From the NCBI GenBank assembly GCA_028712175.1, contig JAQTQQ010000010.1, positions 1 through 46,248 on the forward strand: a stretch of 46,248 nucleotides of DNA. The letters are read 5' to 3'. The first letter of the stretch is position 1. Each line of letters opens with the position of its first letter. The notes beneath the pieces were generated by a model, which had not been told where the DNA came from, ran no database searches, and saw nothing but the letters and a program-made list of their open reading frames with translations. A program made the position numbers and the translations under genes. The stretch is from Candidatus Omnitrophota bacterium (GTDB lineage: Bacteria; Omnitrophota; Gorgyraeia; Gygaellales; Profunditerraquicolaceae). Of this stretch, positions 8,577 through 18,656 are shown piece after piece.

Positions 8577-10658
8577 TTATTTAATTAGAAGTTTATATAT
8601 CCGCGTTAATGAATTATTAAATACGAGCTCAAAATTATCGGGATGCGCGGCTGCCCACTCATCCTCAATAGGAAACTTATCAGGATCAGCTGATTCCCTG
8701 TTGTTAAATACCGGTTTAGCTATAAATAAGTAATCGATCTTGTGTTTTCTCAGATTTTCTTTCCAGGCAGCGTAATCCTGAACCCTGCGGTATAACCCAT
8801 CAGGGTTATTATATGGAGCGATCTCTTTATTATTAACAGAAATATACTGCACGTCATTCTTTAGGTTTGCCCCATATAAAGGATAAGCGTCCTGACGGCC
8901 GGTATAAGCAACATTAGCCCCCTGGCCGGTCAAATCATTAAGCGCCTTCCAGCCCTTACCCATATCTGCCTGCCAAACTTCTTTTTTACTAAAACGCAAA
9001 AGGTAACGGTTAAATTCTTCTTTATCGTATCGATAATTGAAATAAATAAAAAACAATAAACCAATAATTGCCCCAATCAAGGCAGCCTTCCTGAAAGACT
9101 TGCTGCTATAAAATGCGAGTAATTGTTTTTTATAAACCTCCAAAGTAATAAATAATAACAAAGAAAGTAAAATTGATACGACTAACTCATATCTGTGGGC
9201 TAATTCAAAGGAAGCTGCAATAATTGATACAAATACAACAGCCATAAAATATTTATTTGTATGCCGCAGAGTGTTTAAGAAAATAACGGCGGTTATTAAA
9301 CCCAAGGCCAGGTATGGAAAGAAATACCGCGCAATATAAACATTAATAAAAAATTTAAATAGAATAAGAGCGAATAGGGGCGTGAGAAACAATAAGAAAT
9401 ATTCGGTAAATGGGGAAAGCTTCTTCTTTAAATGCCTATAGAAAAATACCGGCAGAAAAGTACAGGGAAGGATCAATGCAAAGAACTGAACCCCTAACCC
9501 CTCCCTAAAAAGCCTGAATAGATCCCCTACGTCCTTTGTAAACAATTGCATTTTATACGTGCTGCTGTCAACTAGGCCTTTAAAAATCACCTTTCCGGAT
9601 ATCTTCAACTCAACGGGAAAAATAGGATTGCCCGTAAAAATATAATTTTTTATATACATATAGGAACCGAATACTAAGGTGGTTAAAACAATAGCTCCCA
9701 GACAAAGAAATACCTTGCCCGCTTTAGGCCTTTGTTTTTTTATGGACTTGAAAAATATGTAACCAGCTAAAGGGAAAATAGCCGCCAACCAAATAAGGTT
9801 ATTAAACTTAGTTCCTATAAAAAGCCCCGAGGTAATCCCTATCAAGAGAGAATTTTTAAGCGTAAAATCAAATTTAAACAATAAAAGCGTAAAGATTATC
9901 AAAAGGAAAAGAACTGCACTAATAAGATCAGTTTGCGCTGCGGCCCTAAGCTGCTTAAAGATATTCGGGATAAGCACTAAAAGAAAACCGCTTAACAGGG
10001 AAATTTTCTGGCTCAGGTTATATTTCCTTAATATAGAATAAACCGCGGTTATGCCGATAAAATAAAACGGGGCCTGCCCTAAATCCGCCAAAAACGCATT
10101 CTTTAAAGGCAGCATAAGCCAGGTAAAAAACAACTCCGCATTAATCGGAAAATAAGAAGGTGAAGCAAGCGCCAATGAACCCGGAATTTCAACCGGCATA
10201 GATCCGAATATAAAAAACGGCGTATTTAGACAGGCACTTTTTATCCAGGCTGCAGGAAAAGCCAAATGATACAACAAGCTATCCGCATCCATAGGAGGGT
10301 TGATAAGATTAAGAAATGCTTTTACTGCAAAAAATGAAAAGAAAACTGAAACGGCCAAAATCAATAAATGGCTATCCAAAATAAATTTAATATCGGGTTT
10401 TATAAAAACAGGGGTTTTTATCCGCAAGAAAATTAATAAAATCAAGGCCAGGATTAAAAAGTGTGTGATAAAAACATCCGCTTGATAAAGCCTTCCGCTA
10501 ATGCCTAAAAAAATCCCAACCAGTATAATCTGGGCAAAAGACAAAATAAAACAAACTAAGACAGAATCGCTGAATAATCTTATTCTAAAATATTTCTTTG
10601 TAAGCAGCCAAGTGCCGGCGGTTACGATTAAAATTTGAAGTATCAGGGATAACATCAA
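8577..10658 (-). CDS. Large multi-pass membrane protein, GT-C fold (GT39/ArnT-like) glycosyltransferase candidate
   Basis: 693 aa, many hydrophobic helices, acidic motif DADSLLYHLAFPAAW in the first large loop, soluble C-terminal domain; located among glycan genes. Confidence 0.6.
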   Translation of the reverse strand: MMLSLILQILIVTAGTWLLTKKYFRIRLFSDSVLVCFILSFAQIILVGIFLGISGRLYQADVFITHFLILALILLIFLRIKTPVFIKPDIKFILDSHLLILAVSVFFSFFAVKAFLNLINPPMDADSLLYHLAFPAAWIKSACLNTPFFIFGSMPVEIPGSLALASPSYFPINAELFFTWLMLPLKNAFLADLGQAPFYFIGITAVYSILRKYNLSQKISLLSGFLLVLIPNIFKQLRAAAQTDLISAVLFLLIIFTLLLFKFDFTLKNSLLIGITSGLFIGTKFNNLIWLAAIFPLAGYIFFKSIKKQRPKAGKVFLCLGAIVLTTLVFGSYMYIKNYIFTGNPIFPVELKISGKVIFKGLVDSSTYKMQLFTKDVGDLFRLFREGLGVQFFALILPCTFLPVFFYRHLKKKLSPFTEYFLLFLTPLFALILFKFFINVYIARYFFPYLALGLITAVIFLNTLRHTNKYFMAVVFVSIIAASFELAHRYELVVSILLSLLLFITLEVYKKQLLAFYSSKSFRKAALIGAIIGLLFFIYFNYRYDKEEFNRYLLRFSKKEVWQADMGKGWKALNDLTGQGANVAYTGRQDAYPLYGANLKNDVQYISVNNKEIAPYNNPDGLYRRVQDYAAWKENLRKHKIDYLFIAKPVFNNRESADPDKFPIEDEWAAAHPDNFELVFNNSLTRIYKLLIK

Positions 10659-10669
10659 AGAATTTCCAT

Positions 10670-11932
10670 TTAAACTATTTTTGGCGAAGGAAGCGGAATA
10701 ATATATTTTCCTTTAAAACCTTTTTGTTTTAATTTAGGCATTAATTCATCGGCAATATGCCAGGAGAGCAATAAAGCATATTCCGGCTGGTCCGAAAAAA
10801 GCGCTGACTCTTCCACCACGGGGATAAGCGTCCCGGGCATGTATTTGCCTATCTTATGAGAACCTTTAATCTCTACGACACAATCAAGGATCCCATCATC
10901 AATTCCCGTATAGTTTATCAAAGTGCTTGCACGAGAAGGCGCGCTTACGCCATAAACCCTGGCGCCATCTTTTTTAATCCTCTTGAGCATAGAAATTAAT
11001 TCTAATTTAGATAAAATGACCTTATCTTTAAATTTTAATAAACTCTCTTTGCTTAAAACAACCGGCTTCTCCAACTCTAAGATCTTAGCAACAGTATCTT
11101 TTAGAGGGTATTTGCCTCTTTTGGCAGCGTAAACCCTGATTGAGCCGCCATGAGTAGGAATACGCTTAGCGGCAAATACCTCAAAACCATGCGCATTCAA
11201 TAGGTATTGAATGCTATGCAAGGAATAATAACGCAGGTGTTCATGATATATCGTATCATATTGCAATGTTTCGATTAAAGGCAGGAGATAGTGGGATTCA
11301 GAGATAAAAACGCCATCTTCGGCTAAAAGGCGCTTGATGCATTCAACAATTTCATTTATGTCCTCAATATGGGCAAAAACATTGGTTGCGGTGATTACCT
11401 TAGCCTGTCCTTTCTCTTTAAGGATCTTTTCAACAACATTATTACTGAAATAATCGATAATCGTAGGAATCCCCCGCTCAATGGCAATTTTACCGATTTC
11501 TTCGGGTGTTACACCTTGGACTTTATGATTATCCTTAAAATTACTTAAGAGATTCCCGTCATTTGAACCGATATCCACGACTAAATCGTCTGCTTTTAAG
11601 CTGATTAAACCGAGGCACTCCTTATAAAGCTCGGCAAAATTTTCTCTTAATATTTTAGTGGTACTACTTGTATAAGGATATTCCGGCGGGAATAAAATAC
11701 TAGGATCAACAATAAGCCCTAACTGGACTAAATGGCATCTGGGACAATATAATAATTGCGCAGGATAACTACTTTCTTCATTCGGCTTTTCTCCAATATT
11801 ATGCATTTTATTCACCGGGGGCAAGTAACCTAAAAATAAAATCGATTCTAATCGAGGATTGTCACATATCTGGCAGCGTTCAACAACTACACTGCTTCCT
11901 GTCTTAAAAGATAACTGAGTAGGGCTGCTCAA
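10670..11932 (-). CDS. Sugar C-methyltransferase (TylCIII/NovU/EvaC-like): N-terminal zinc domain, SAM-MT core, C-terminal MT-C domain
   Basis: RCQICDNPRLESILFLGYLPPVN...LLYCPRCHLVQL, LVVDIGSNDGNLLSNFK, TATNVFAHIEDINEIV, LQYDTIYHEHLRYYSLHSIQYLL (the DTIYHEH signature), GSIRVYA, YGVSAPSRASTLINY. Confidence 0.88.
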   Translation of the reverse strand: MSSPTQLSFKTGSSVVVERCQICDNPRLESILFLGYLPPVNKMHNIGEKPNEESSYPAQLLYCPRCHLVQLGLIVDPSILFPPEYPYTSSTTKILRENFAELYKECLGLISLKADDLVVDIGSNDGNLLSNFKDNHKVQGVTPEEIGKIAIERGIPTIIDYFSNNVVEKILKEKGQAKVITATNVFAHIEDINEIVECIKRLLAEDGVFISESHYLLPLIETLQYDTIYHEHLRYYSLHSIQYLLNAHGFEVFAAKRIPTHGGSIRVYAAKRGKYPLKDTVAKILELEKPVVLSKESLLKFKDKVILSKLELISMLKRIKKDGARVYGVSAPSRASTLINYTGIDDGILDCVVEIKGSHKIGKYMPGTLIPVVEESALFSDQPEYALLLSWHIADELMPKLKQKGFKGKYIIPLPSPKIV

Positions 11933-12918
11933 TTCAATTCTCCTTTTTTTGGTTTTTTCTCGGCGAATTTATCATACCATGCAGCCGTCGACCTTAACCC
12001 TGATTTAAATGAAATTTTCGGCAAATAGCCGAGCTTTTTTAATTTCGAAATATCCGGACAACGATGCAGCGTACCACCTTCTGCCAGTTTCCCCGGGGAA
12101 AGTTCTACCTCTCTTCCGTAATAAGCAGCTACTTCTCTAGCCACCTGCGCTATGGATATTTCTTCGGTCGTTCCAATGTTGTATATTCCCAAATGCTCTC
12201 CCTTGCCTATTACCGTCATAAGCCCGGAGGTAAAATCTTCAATAAAAACAAAGGCCCGCGTTTCTTGCCCGCTGCCTTGGATAGGAAAACAAACGACTTT
12301 ATTCTTTTCTTTACTGCAAAGTTCTTTCATCCGTAAGCAAAACTGGGGGATTACATGCTCCCATCCCATGTCAGGGCCATAAACATTATGCGGCCGGAAT
12401 ATAAGAACCCTTTTAAAATGTTTGCGCCCGTAATTTATAGCCATAAGCTCACTAATGATCTTTCCGCCGGCGTAAGAATAACGCGGATTAAGCGGGTCGG
12501 GAATACTTAAAGGGACTGTTTCATCCGTAGGAACCGTAGGCGGAGTCTGATAAACTTCGGAACTAGAGGCAACTATTAACTCAGGCACCCTGCCTTCAAT
12601 GCAGGAGTCAATAACATTTGCCATCCCTTTTACTCCAATTTCAAGCACTAACTCTGGTTTACTATAAAAAAATTCCGTACCGTTTAGAAAAGCAAGATGG
12701 CACACCGAATCCACCCCTTGAACTGCCTGACGTACAACCCCGAGTTGCCTAATATCGCCTTCAATTATCTCTAAACGCGAAGCAAGGTCTTTGAGGCGGC
12801 CAAGATCACCCCGTAAGCCATTATCCAATACTCTTACCTGATTGCCTTCTTCAACGAGCCGGCGCACAAGAGCACTGCCAATAAAACCCGTTCCTCCGGT
12901 TACTAAATACTTTTTCAA
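11929..12918 (-). CDS. NAD-dependent epimerase/dehydratase (extended SDR)
   Basis: KYLVTGGTGFIGSALVRRLVEEGNQVRVLDNG, VASSSEVYQTPP...PRYSYAGGKIISELM, RPHNVYGPDMG, YNIGTTEEISI. Confidence 0.9.
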   Translation of the reverse strand: MKKYLVTGGTGFIGSALVRRLVEEGNQVRVLDNGLRGDLGRLKDLASRLEIIEGDIRQLGVVRQAVQGVDSVCHLAFLNGTEFFYSKPELVLEIGVKGMANVIDSCIEGRVPELIVASSSEVYQTPPTVPTDETVPLSIPDPLNPRYSYAGGKIISELMAINYGRKHFKRVLIFRPHNVYGPDMGWEHVIPQFCLRMKELCSKEKNKVVCFPIQGSGQETRAFVFIEDFTSGLMTVIGKGEHLGIYNIGTTEEISIAQVAREVAAYYGREVELSPGKLAEGGTLHRCPDISKLKKLGYLPKISFKSGLRSTAAWYDKFAEKKPKKGELN

Positions 12919-12931
12919 TACTCACCCCTCA

Positions 12932-13687
12932 TTAGTTAATTGTTGAATGCGGAATTTTAACCTGCGGCTTGTTTCCTCTTTTTGACGCAGGCAAGTGCTT
13001 AATTCCCCAGACAAACCACCTAAGGTACTCCTTAACCCAAGGCCACAACAAAAAAGTTGATTTGCCGCCGTAGAGCCGGTCAATAGATATAATTGGCACT
13101 TCCCCAAGCCTTAAACCTTTATACTGCGCCTTAACCGCAAATTCAAAAATAAAAGCCCAGCCTATAGGCCTGGATTCTAACGGGATCTCCTTAAATACCG
13201 ACCTCTTAAACATCTTAATCCCTGTGGTCGCATCGGTAAGCACGGACCCGGATAATACGCATAATAACTTATTGGCAAACCGGGAAAGAAAACCTCCAAT
13301 TAAAGATCCCCCCAGCCGCCTTCCCCCATATGCGTATCTTGTGCAGCTTACTAAATCACACCCATTATCTAAAAGATAAACCATATCTTCAATGGCTAAA
13401 ACAGGGCCGATTTCATCAGCAGCAAAAATTAAAATATATTCACCCTCTGAAGCCTCTACCCCTGCCTTAACCGCATTAACCACTCCTTTACCAAAATTAT
13501 TATGGATAAGCCTTACATTAGGATAAATTCCACCCATACTTTTTACCGCACCTATCGTCTCATCATCCGGCAAATCATGAATAACTAAAATCTCATGTTG
13601 GCCGTCAAGAGCGGAATTTAAAATCTTGAGCATGATTTTAATATGCATACCTTCATTACGCACAGGGATAAGGATCGATATTTTCAT
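12932..13687 (-). CDS. Glycosyltransferase family 2
   Basis: KISILIPVRNEGMHIKIML...EILVIHDLPDDETIGAV...NFGKGVVNAVKAGVEASEGEYILIFAADE. Confidence 0.88.
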   Translation of the reverse strand: MKISILIPVRNEGMHIKIMLKILNSALDGQHEILVIHDLPDDETIGAVKSMGGIYPNVRLIHNNFGKGVVNAVKAGVEASEGEYILIFAADEIGPVLAIEDMVYLLDNGCDLVSCTRYAYGGRRLGGSLIGGFLSRFANKLLCVLSGSVLTDATTGIKMFKRSVFKEIPLESRPIGWAFIFEFAVKAQYKGLRLGEVPIISIDRLYGGKSTFLLWPWVKEYLRWFVWGIKHLPASKRGNKPQVKIPHSTIN

Positions 13688-13688
13688 T

Positions 13689-14795
13689 TTAAGATTTTTT
13701 TTCTAAAACTCTTCTGATTAAATGCGAAATCCTCTCAACTTGTTTTTTAGTTAAATCAAAATAAGACGGCAGCCAGAGTCCGCGCCTGGATACAGCCGAT
13801 GCATTAGAAAAACCTCTTTCCTTTTTAAAATAAGGTTTTTGGGTATGCAACGGATACCAGAACGGGCGTGACCCGATGTTAAGTTTAGACAGCGTTGATT
13901 GAATTTTCTCTCTATCATCAACTAAAATATCTGCCCATTGCGCCACTTCACCTGCCTCGTTTTTCAAAGAAGGTAAAACTATCCCCGGACAGCCAGAGAA
14001 TGCCTCTTGATACCATTTATCTCTGTTTTTGGCTTGAGTAAGCCGTGCCGGAAGCCTTTTTAATTGAGCAATACCAACAGCAGACTGAAGGTTGGTTAAT
14101 TTAAAATTATAACCTATTACCGGATGCAAATCATTGCCCCCTGTGCCCTGAAATCGACGGCCCTGGTCTTTTAACTCAAGGATCCGATAATAAAGCTTAG
14201 TATTATTCGTTGCAATCATGCCGCCTTGGCCAGTGGTCACTGTTTTGTTTGCGGAAAAAGAAAAACAACCCGCATCACCGAAAGTGCCTAAACAGCGTCC
14301 GTTATACCTTGAACCCAGCCCCTCGGTAGCATCGCAAATCAAAACAAGACCATTTTTTTTAGCCAGCGGCTCCAATAGCTCGTAACAAGCGGCCCTGCCG
14401 TTTACGTCAACCGACACAATTGCTTTGGTCCTGGGCCCAATACTCTTCCTAATAAGCTCAACATCAATTGCAAATCTATCAGGCTCTATATCCAGAAGTT
14501 TTACCCTTGCTCCTGCCAGGCGTACGGCATTAGCCGTAGCAATAAAAGTCAAATCAGGAACAATAACTTCATCATCTCTGCCAATTCCCATTCCCATCAG
14601 AGACAAAGTAATAGCTGCTGTGCCGCTGGTCACCCCGACACAATGCCTTACACCAAGGAATTGAGCGACCTTCTTCTCAAAGAGCCGGGTATAATCACCG
14701 TCATTAAGATAGTTGCTCTCAATCACTTTATTGATTAATTCTTTTTCGTAAGCGCCGGTTTTAGGAAAATACCAAGGAATCGGTTTATTTTTCAT
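13689..14795 (-). CDS. DegT/DnrJ/EryC1/StrS family PLP-dependent sugar aminotransferase
   Basis: GVTSGTAAITLSLMGMGIGRDDEVIVPDLTFIATANAVRLAGA, LICDATEGLGSRYNGRCLGTFGDAGCFSFSANKTVTTGQGGMIATN (PLP Lys in SANKTVTTGQGG), GYNFKLTNLQSAVGIAQL. Confidence 0.94.
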   Translation of the reverse strand: MKNKPIPWYFPKTGAYEKELINKVIESNYLNDGDYTRLFEKKVAQFLGVRHCVGVTSGTAAITLSLMGMGIGRDDEVIVPDLTFIATANAVRLAGARVKLLDIEPDRFAIDVELIRKSIGPRTKAIVSVDVNGRAACYELLEPLAKKNGLVLICDATEGLGSRYNGRCLGTFGDAGCFSFSANKTVTTGQGGMIATNNTKLYYRILELKDQGRRFQGTGGNDLHPVIGYNFKLTNLQSAVGIAQLKRLPARLTQAKNRDKWYQEAFSGCPGIVLPSLKNEAGEVAQWADILVDDREKIQSTLSKLNIGSRPFWYPLHTQKPYFKKERGFSNASAVSRRGLWLPSYFDLTKKQVERISHLIRRVLEKKS

Positions 14796-14798
14796 GTC

Positions 14799-15992
14799 CT
14801 ATCTTTTAATTACCCCCCACAGATCAATTATTTCTTTCTTGCGGGGAATTTTCAGGTTTCTGTACGCCGAATGCGGGACTCCGATTACTACAACATCGCT
14901 TAAACGGAGCAATTTTTCTTTTGTAACAAAAGTGTGATCTTGGGCATATTCATCGGAATAATGGACTTTAGCGCCGTGAAACCTTAAAATCTTACCAAGC
15001 TTATACGACAAGGAATCCCGGGTATCATCTATATCGGCCTTAAAAGCCATCCCGAGAATACCGACTTTTATTTTGCTTAAATCATATTTTTCCCGCAATT
15101 TGTTCACCAGAAAATTAGGCAGGCCTTCGTTAATCATCATCGCAGAGTGCCCAAGGAGGAAATTATTATTGCTAAATGCCGCCAGCTGCATTGTGTCTTT
15201 TAATAGGCATGGTCCGGCGGCAAAACCGGCAGAGGGTAAAGTTGCCGCCCTTCCATAACCATCCATCATCGCCTTACGCACCTTTTGATAATCAACATTC
15301 AGACTGTTAGAGATCATATAAAACTGGTTAGTTACCGCAAATTGGATATACCTCCAGGCGTTTGAAAATAGCTTTGTCAACTCGGCTTTTCTTATCGAGA
15401 CCCTGATTATTTTAGAAGCAATCTTGCCAAAAAGCAGGGCTGCTTGATTTTCCGCTTCTTTATTCATACCCGAAACTATCTGAGGTAACTCTCGTAATTC
15501 CCGTATGGCATACCCCTGGATGATCCTTTCCGGGCAATAAGCTATCTTCCAGCCTCTGCCTCCAAGCACCCGGCTTAGCTGTTCGCAGGTATGCGGATAA
15601 ACCGTACTTCTAATTACTATCAACTGTTTTCTAACCAGGAATCTTTTAAATTCATTAAAGATATTCAGGAATTGCTTGACCTTCGGGTTAAGATACTCAT
15701 CAACAGGAGTACCTACCGCAACAATTACAATTCTTGCCTGTGCCACAACTTCAGGACTAGTTTGAATAGATAGATTGCCGCAAGCCAAAGCTTTTTTTAA
15801 CAAAGGTTCTGCATCATATTCGATAAACGGCATTTTACCGCTTTGCACTATCCTCGCATATTTCTGATTAACATCATAAAGAACAACTTTCAACCCCTGG
15901 GAAGCAAACATTATCCCCAAAGGCAAGCCAACATGGCCTAAGCCTCCGACGATAACAATATCATAGACAAATCCGTTCTTTAATTTTGACAT
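14799..15992 (-). CDS. UDP-glucose/GDP-mannose dehydrogenase family nucleotide-sugar dehydrogenase
   Basis: DIVIVGGLGHVGLPLGIMFASQGLKVVLYDVN, VIRSTVYPHTCEQL, YCPERIIQGYAIRELRELPQIVSG, AGPCLLKDTMQLA (catalytic Cys region), GILGMAFKADIDDTRDSLSYKL. Confidence 0.92.
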   Translation of the reverse strand: MSKLKNGFVYDIVIVGGLGHVGLPLGIMFASQGLKVVLYDVNQKYARIVQSGKMPFIEYDAEPLLKKALACGNLSIQTSPEVVAQARIVIVAVGTPVDEYLNPKVKQFLNIFNEFKRFLVRKQLIVIRSTVYPHTCEQLSRVLGGRGWKIAYCPERIIQGYAIRELRELPQIVSGMNKEAENQAALLFGKIASKIIRVSIRKAELTKLFSNAWRYIQFAVTNQFYMISNSLNVDYQKVRKAMMDGYGRAATLPSAGFAAGPCLLKDTMQLAAFSNNNFLLGHSAMMINEGLPNFLVNKLREKYDLSKIKVGILGMAFKADIDDTRDSLSYKLGKILRFHGAKVHYSDEYAQDHTFVTKEKLLRLSDVVVIGVPHSAYRNLKIPRKKEIIDLWGVIKR

Positions 15993-16666
15993 ACACTCTC
16001 CCTGTTCTTCCGAGTAACTAAAGCAAATTTATAGCCATGGATCACTACATACGGACCGTCAAATTTAGAATGCACGGAAGCTTTTATTTTTTTAATGAAC
16101 TCTTTTTTATTTTTGGGGTCCAAAATTAGCCACTTTTGAAATTCTTTCTTAGTAGAAGGCTTGCGTTTCCAAGCCAGGCCGCAGGGAGGAGGCAAACGGC
16201 CGTGCTTAGAGATATAATTTACCGCTTTCTTAAATAAGGATAGGGACGCCTGCTGGCCTCTCCTAAAAACATATTCGCATGAATCAAGCGGAGAAATTGG
16301 AAATCTTTTCACCAATAAGATCTTCCCTGAATCGACAGAAGAGCTCATAATATGAGCGGTAGCGCCATAATGCTTATCTCCGGCAAATAATGCCAGGCTC
16401 GCGCTTCCTCTTCCCGGCCACTCCGGAGGAGCAGGATGAAAATTTATATTCTTCAGCTTAAGCAGCGGTCCTTTAAGAATTTTATCACTTAAAAAATTAA
16501 ATACATACCCTGGTTTTAGAGCAGCGATTTGCGCTTCAGTAATATTCTGTTTGTGGAAGTTGACAACTTTCTTCACAAGAAAGTATTTACGCGCGTAACA
16601 AATGGCTGAATTATTCAGCTTTTCATCATCACCTATAAGTAAAACACAAGAAAGTTTATTTTTCAT
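15980..16666 (-). CDS. Formyltransferase family protein (sugar N-formyltransferase candidate)
   Basis: INFHPAPPEWPGRGSASLALFAGDKHYGATAHIMSSSVDSGKILLVKRFPI carries the Asn-His-Asp layout of 10-formyl-THF-dependent formyltransferases. Confidence 0.82.
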   Translation of the reverse strand: MKNKLSCVLLIGDDEKLNNSAICYARKYFLVKKVVNFHKQNITEAQIAALKPGYVFNFLSDKILKGPLLKLKNINFHPAPPEWPGRGSASLALFAGDKHYGATAHIMSSSVDSGKILLVKRFPISPLDSCEYVFRRGQQASLSLFKKAVNYISKHGRLPPPCGLAWKRKPSTKKEFQKWLILDPKNKKEFIKKIKASVHSKFDGPYVVIHGYKFALVTRKNRESVCQN

Positions 16667-17625
16667 CGCAAAATTTTGCTGTCTTCATGGTACTTTGTAA
16701 GAAACAACGCCCCAAGAAACCCTTCCGTCCGGGTAGAGGTATCCACAAAATCACCGTTACCATACAAAGAAAGCCCGGAGGGGTTAATTATCTCGTTAAA
16801 AAGCTTTTGCCTGTAACCAAATCTTAGCCCCCTATCAACGATAAGCGCCTTCCTTTGGGGGCCGTAATCAATGGTCATGCCCACGATGCCGCCGGGCTTT
16901 AAGACACGTGATGTTTCCCGCATCATTTTCCGGCGCACGCTTGAACTTAAATGCTCTACCGTGCATATTGAAAAAATACGGTCAAAGCTGTTATCGTCAA
17001 AAGGGAGTGGCTTAGAAATATCCCTATCGAATACTTCAATATCCCAATGCATTTTTCTGGCTACATATCTTGTATTATATATAATTCCGCAGCAGCTCCA
17101 ATCATTATCTATAACTTTTACCGAGCATCCAAGGCTAGCCAAATAAAATACAAAAGCGGTGGAAGCGCCTCCGATATCCAATACCTTATCATTGGGCCCG
17201 ACTCCGGAATGAACCCCAACCCAGGAGTTCTCCCATAACTTGCGCATTTCCGATTCCGGCGTATAGGTCCTCTCTAAAAACGTGCCGGCAGAAGAGGTAT
17301 AACGTAACCTCTTTACGCGCAGCGTTTCTTTAATCGCCTCAATCCTGTCTGCGGTATTTTTTATTCTGCAAACAGAAAGATCCTCTTTTAGAGAAACTGC
17401 GCTCTTATTAATGACTTCTCTGCAGCCGGTTTCTTTAAAACGAGAAAACGGCTCAAAATCCCCGTCTTCAACAATATCTTTTGGCCCGTTTTTTTTGGCT
17501 TTAAATTCATCAATACGAACAAAGGTTTGCCGTTTAATCTTACGGAATGCGCAAAATATCCTGTAATATAGGGGCGTATAACTTGGAAATTTCTCTTTTC
17601 GTTCCTTCATCATATTAAAATCCAA
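16663..17625 (-). CDS. Class I SAM-dependent methyltransferase
   Basis: DKVLDIGGASTAFVFYLASLGCSVKVIDND, PFDDNSFDRIFSICTVEHLSSSVRRKMMRETSRVLKPGGIVGMTID. Start uncertain: TTG at 17625 or ATG at 17613. Confidence 0.85.
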   Translation of the reverse strand: MDFNMMKERKEKFPSYTPLYYRIFCAFRKIKRQTFVRIDEFKAKKNGPKDIVEDGDFEPFSRFKETGCREVINKSAVSLKEDLSVCRIKNTADRIEAIKETLRVKRLRYTSSAGTFLERTYTPESEMRKLWENSWVGVHSGVGPNDKVLDIGGASTAFVFYLASLGCSVKVIDNDWSCCGIIYNTRYVARKMHWDIEVFDRDISKPLPFDDNSFDRIFSICTVEHLSSSVRRKMMRETSRVLKPGGIVGMTIDYGPQRKALIVDRGLRFGYRQKLFNEIINPSGLSLYGNGDFVDTSTRTEGFLGALFLTKYHEDSKILR

Positions 17626-17675
17626 CTACTCCAGAGATAAGCCCCAGCTTAATCGACAAGGCGATATAAAATAAT

Positions 17676-17704
17676 ATTATACTTCTTATTATAGGTAACT
17701 TCAA
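17676..17704 (-). promoter_or_regulatory. Sigma70-type promoter candidate upstream of the 16663-17625 methyltransferase
   Basis: Minus strand TTGAAG (17704-17699), 17-nt spacer, TATAAT (17681-17676) in one of only two intergenic gaps over 200 bp; predicted TSS about 40-45 nt upstream of the gene. Confidence 0.6.
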
Positions 17705-17840
17705 TTGATTATTTCACAGATTAAACTATTTTCTAAAGTACTATCGGCAGGAGAAATCGCAGCTATAGATAACGCCAACCCGGTGTAATTCAATGATTTC
17801 CGGATAAATTTGAAATTTTACCTTAAGGAGAATCGGCCTC

Positions 17841-18656
17841 TTAATGCCCCTTTTTGGCTTTTTTGAAAATATTATAATAACCTGTCAGTTTGGCCCGAAA
17901 GCTGACTGGATCAGAAATGTTAGAAAAAGAGTAATCTGGATCAATGTTCCTGATTGAGATTCTTTTTAACTCATAAACATTGGATTTATTCAATAAATCA
18001 CTGCCCCGGTTAGTTGAACAGGCTCCTTTATACCCTGCTTTTTTAACAAGCATTAGCACCTCTTCGGTAAATCCCCCGGTAGGATAGCAAAAATAAATTG
18101 ATGGCGAAACAATATGGGTTTCGATGGTTTTCTTACTACCAGATATCTCTTCCCATAAAACATCTTTGTCGGTTATGGAAGGAAGATAAACGTGGCTTTT
18201 TGTATGGGCACCGAATGAAATATTGTTTTTAGACATCTCCACCACCTCTTCCCAATTCAAGTAACGCTTATTAGTGCCTATAAAACCAGACACTAAGAAT
18301 ATCGTTGCGTTAAAACCGTATTTCTTTAAAACAGGATAAGCATAAGTAAAGTTGTCTTTAAGGCCGTCATCTATGGTTAGAACAACCGTATTGCGGGGAA
18401 ATTTTCTCTTGCTTATTATTCCTTCAACCAATTTATCCAAAGAGATGATATTATATCTTTTATCACTAAGATAACGCATCTGTTTTTCAAAGTTCTCCGG
18501 GCTTACTGACAAAAGGTCGTTCTCATAGCCAAAACCATGATAAGTAAGGATAGGGACGGTGTATCTCGGAGAAAGCCAAAAGAAATAGAAAGAGGCCAGA
18601 ATTACAGCTACCACTATGGTAGTTTTTATAAAAGTTTTTAGAATTTTATTTCTCAT
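17841..18656 (-). CDS. Polysaccharide deacetylase family protein (CE4/NodB-like) with N-terminal TM anchor
   Basis: VPILTYHGFGYE, NTVVLTIDDGLKDNFTYAYPVLKKYGFNATIFLVSGFIG, ISFGAHTKSHVYL (TxDDG and HxxxH), IYFCYPTGGF. Confidence 0.9.
   Translation of the reverse strand: MRNKILKTFIKTTIVVAVILASFYFFWLSPRYTVPILTYHGFGYENDLLSVSPENFEKQMRYLSDKRYNIISLDKLVEGIISKRKFPRNTVVLTIDDGLKDNFTYAYPVLKKYGFNATIFLVSGFIGTNKRYLNWEEVVEMSKNNISFGAHTKSHVYLPSITDKDVLWEEISGSKKTIETHIVSPSIYFCYPTGGFTEEVLMLVKKAGYKGACSTNRGSDLLNKSNVYELKRISIRNIDPDYSFSNISDPVSFRAKLTGYYNIFKKAKKGH

Noticed and set aside
17626-17840. JUMPstart/ops element (GGCGGTAGNGT) in the intergenic gaps
   Set aside because: Looked for in both large gaps on the minus strand; only GGCGTTA fragments were found, no real match.
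17810-17843. Rho-independent terminator after the polysaccharide deacetylase gene
   Set aside because: Only a short bulged TTAAGAG/CTCCTTAA stem with no U-tract; not convincing.
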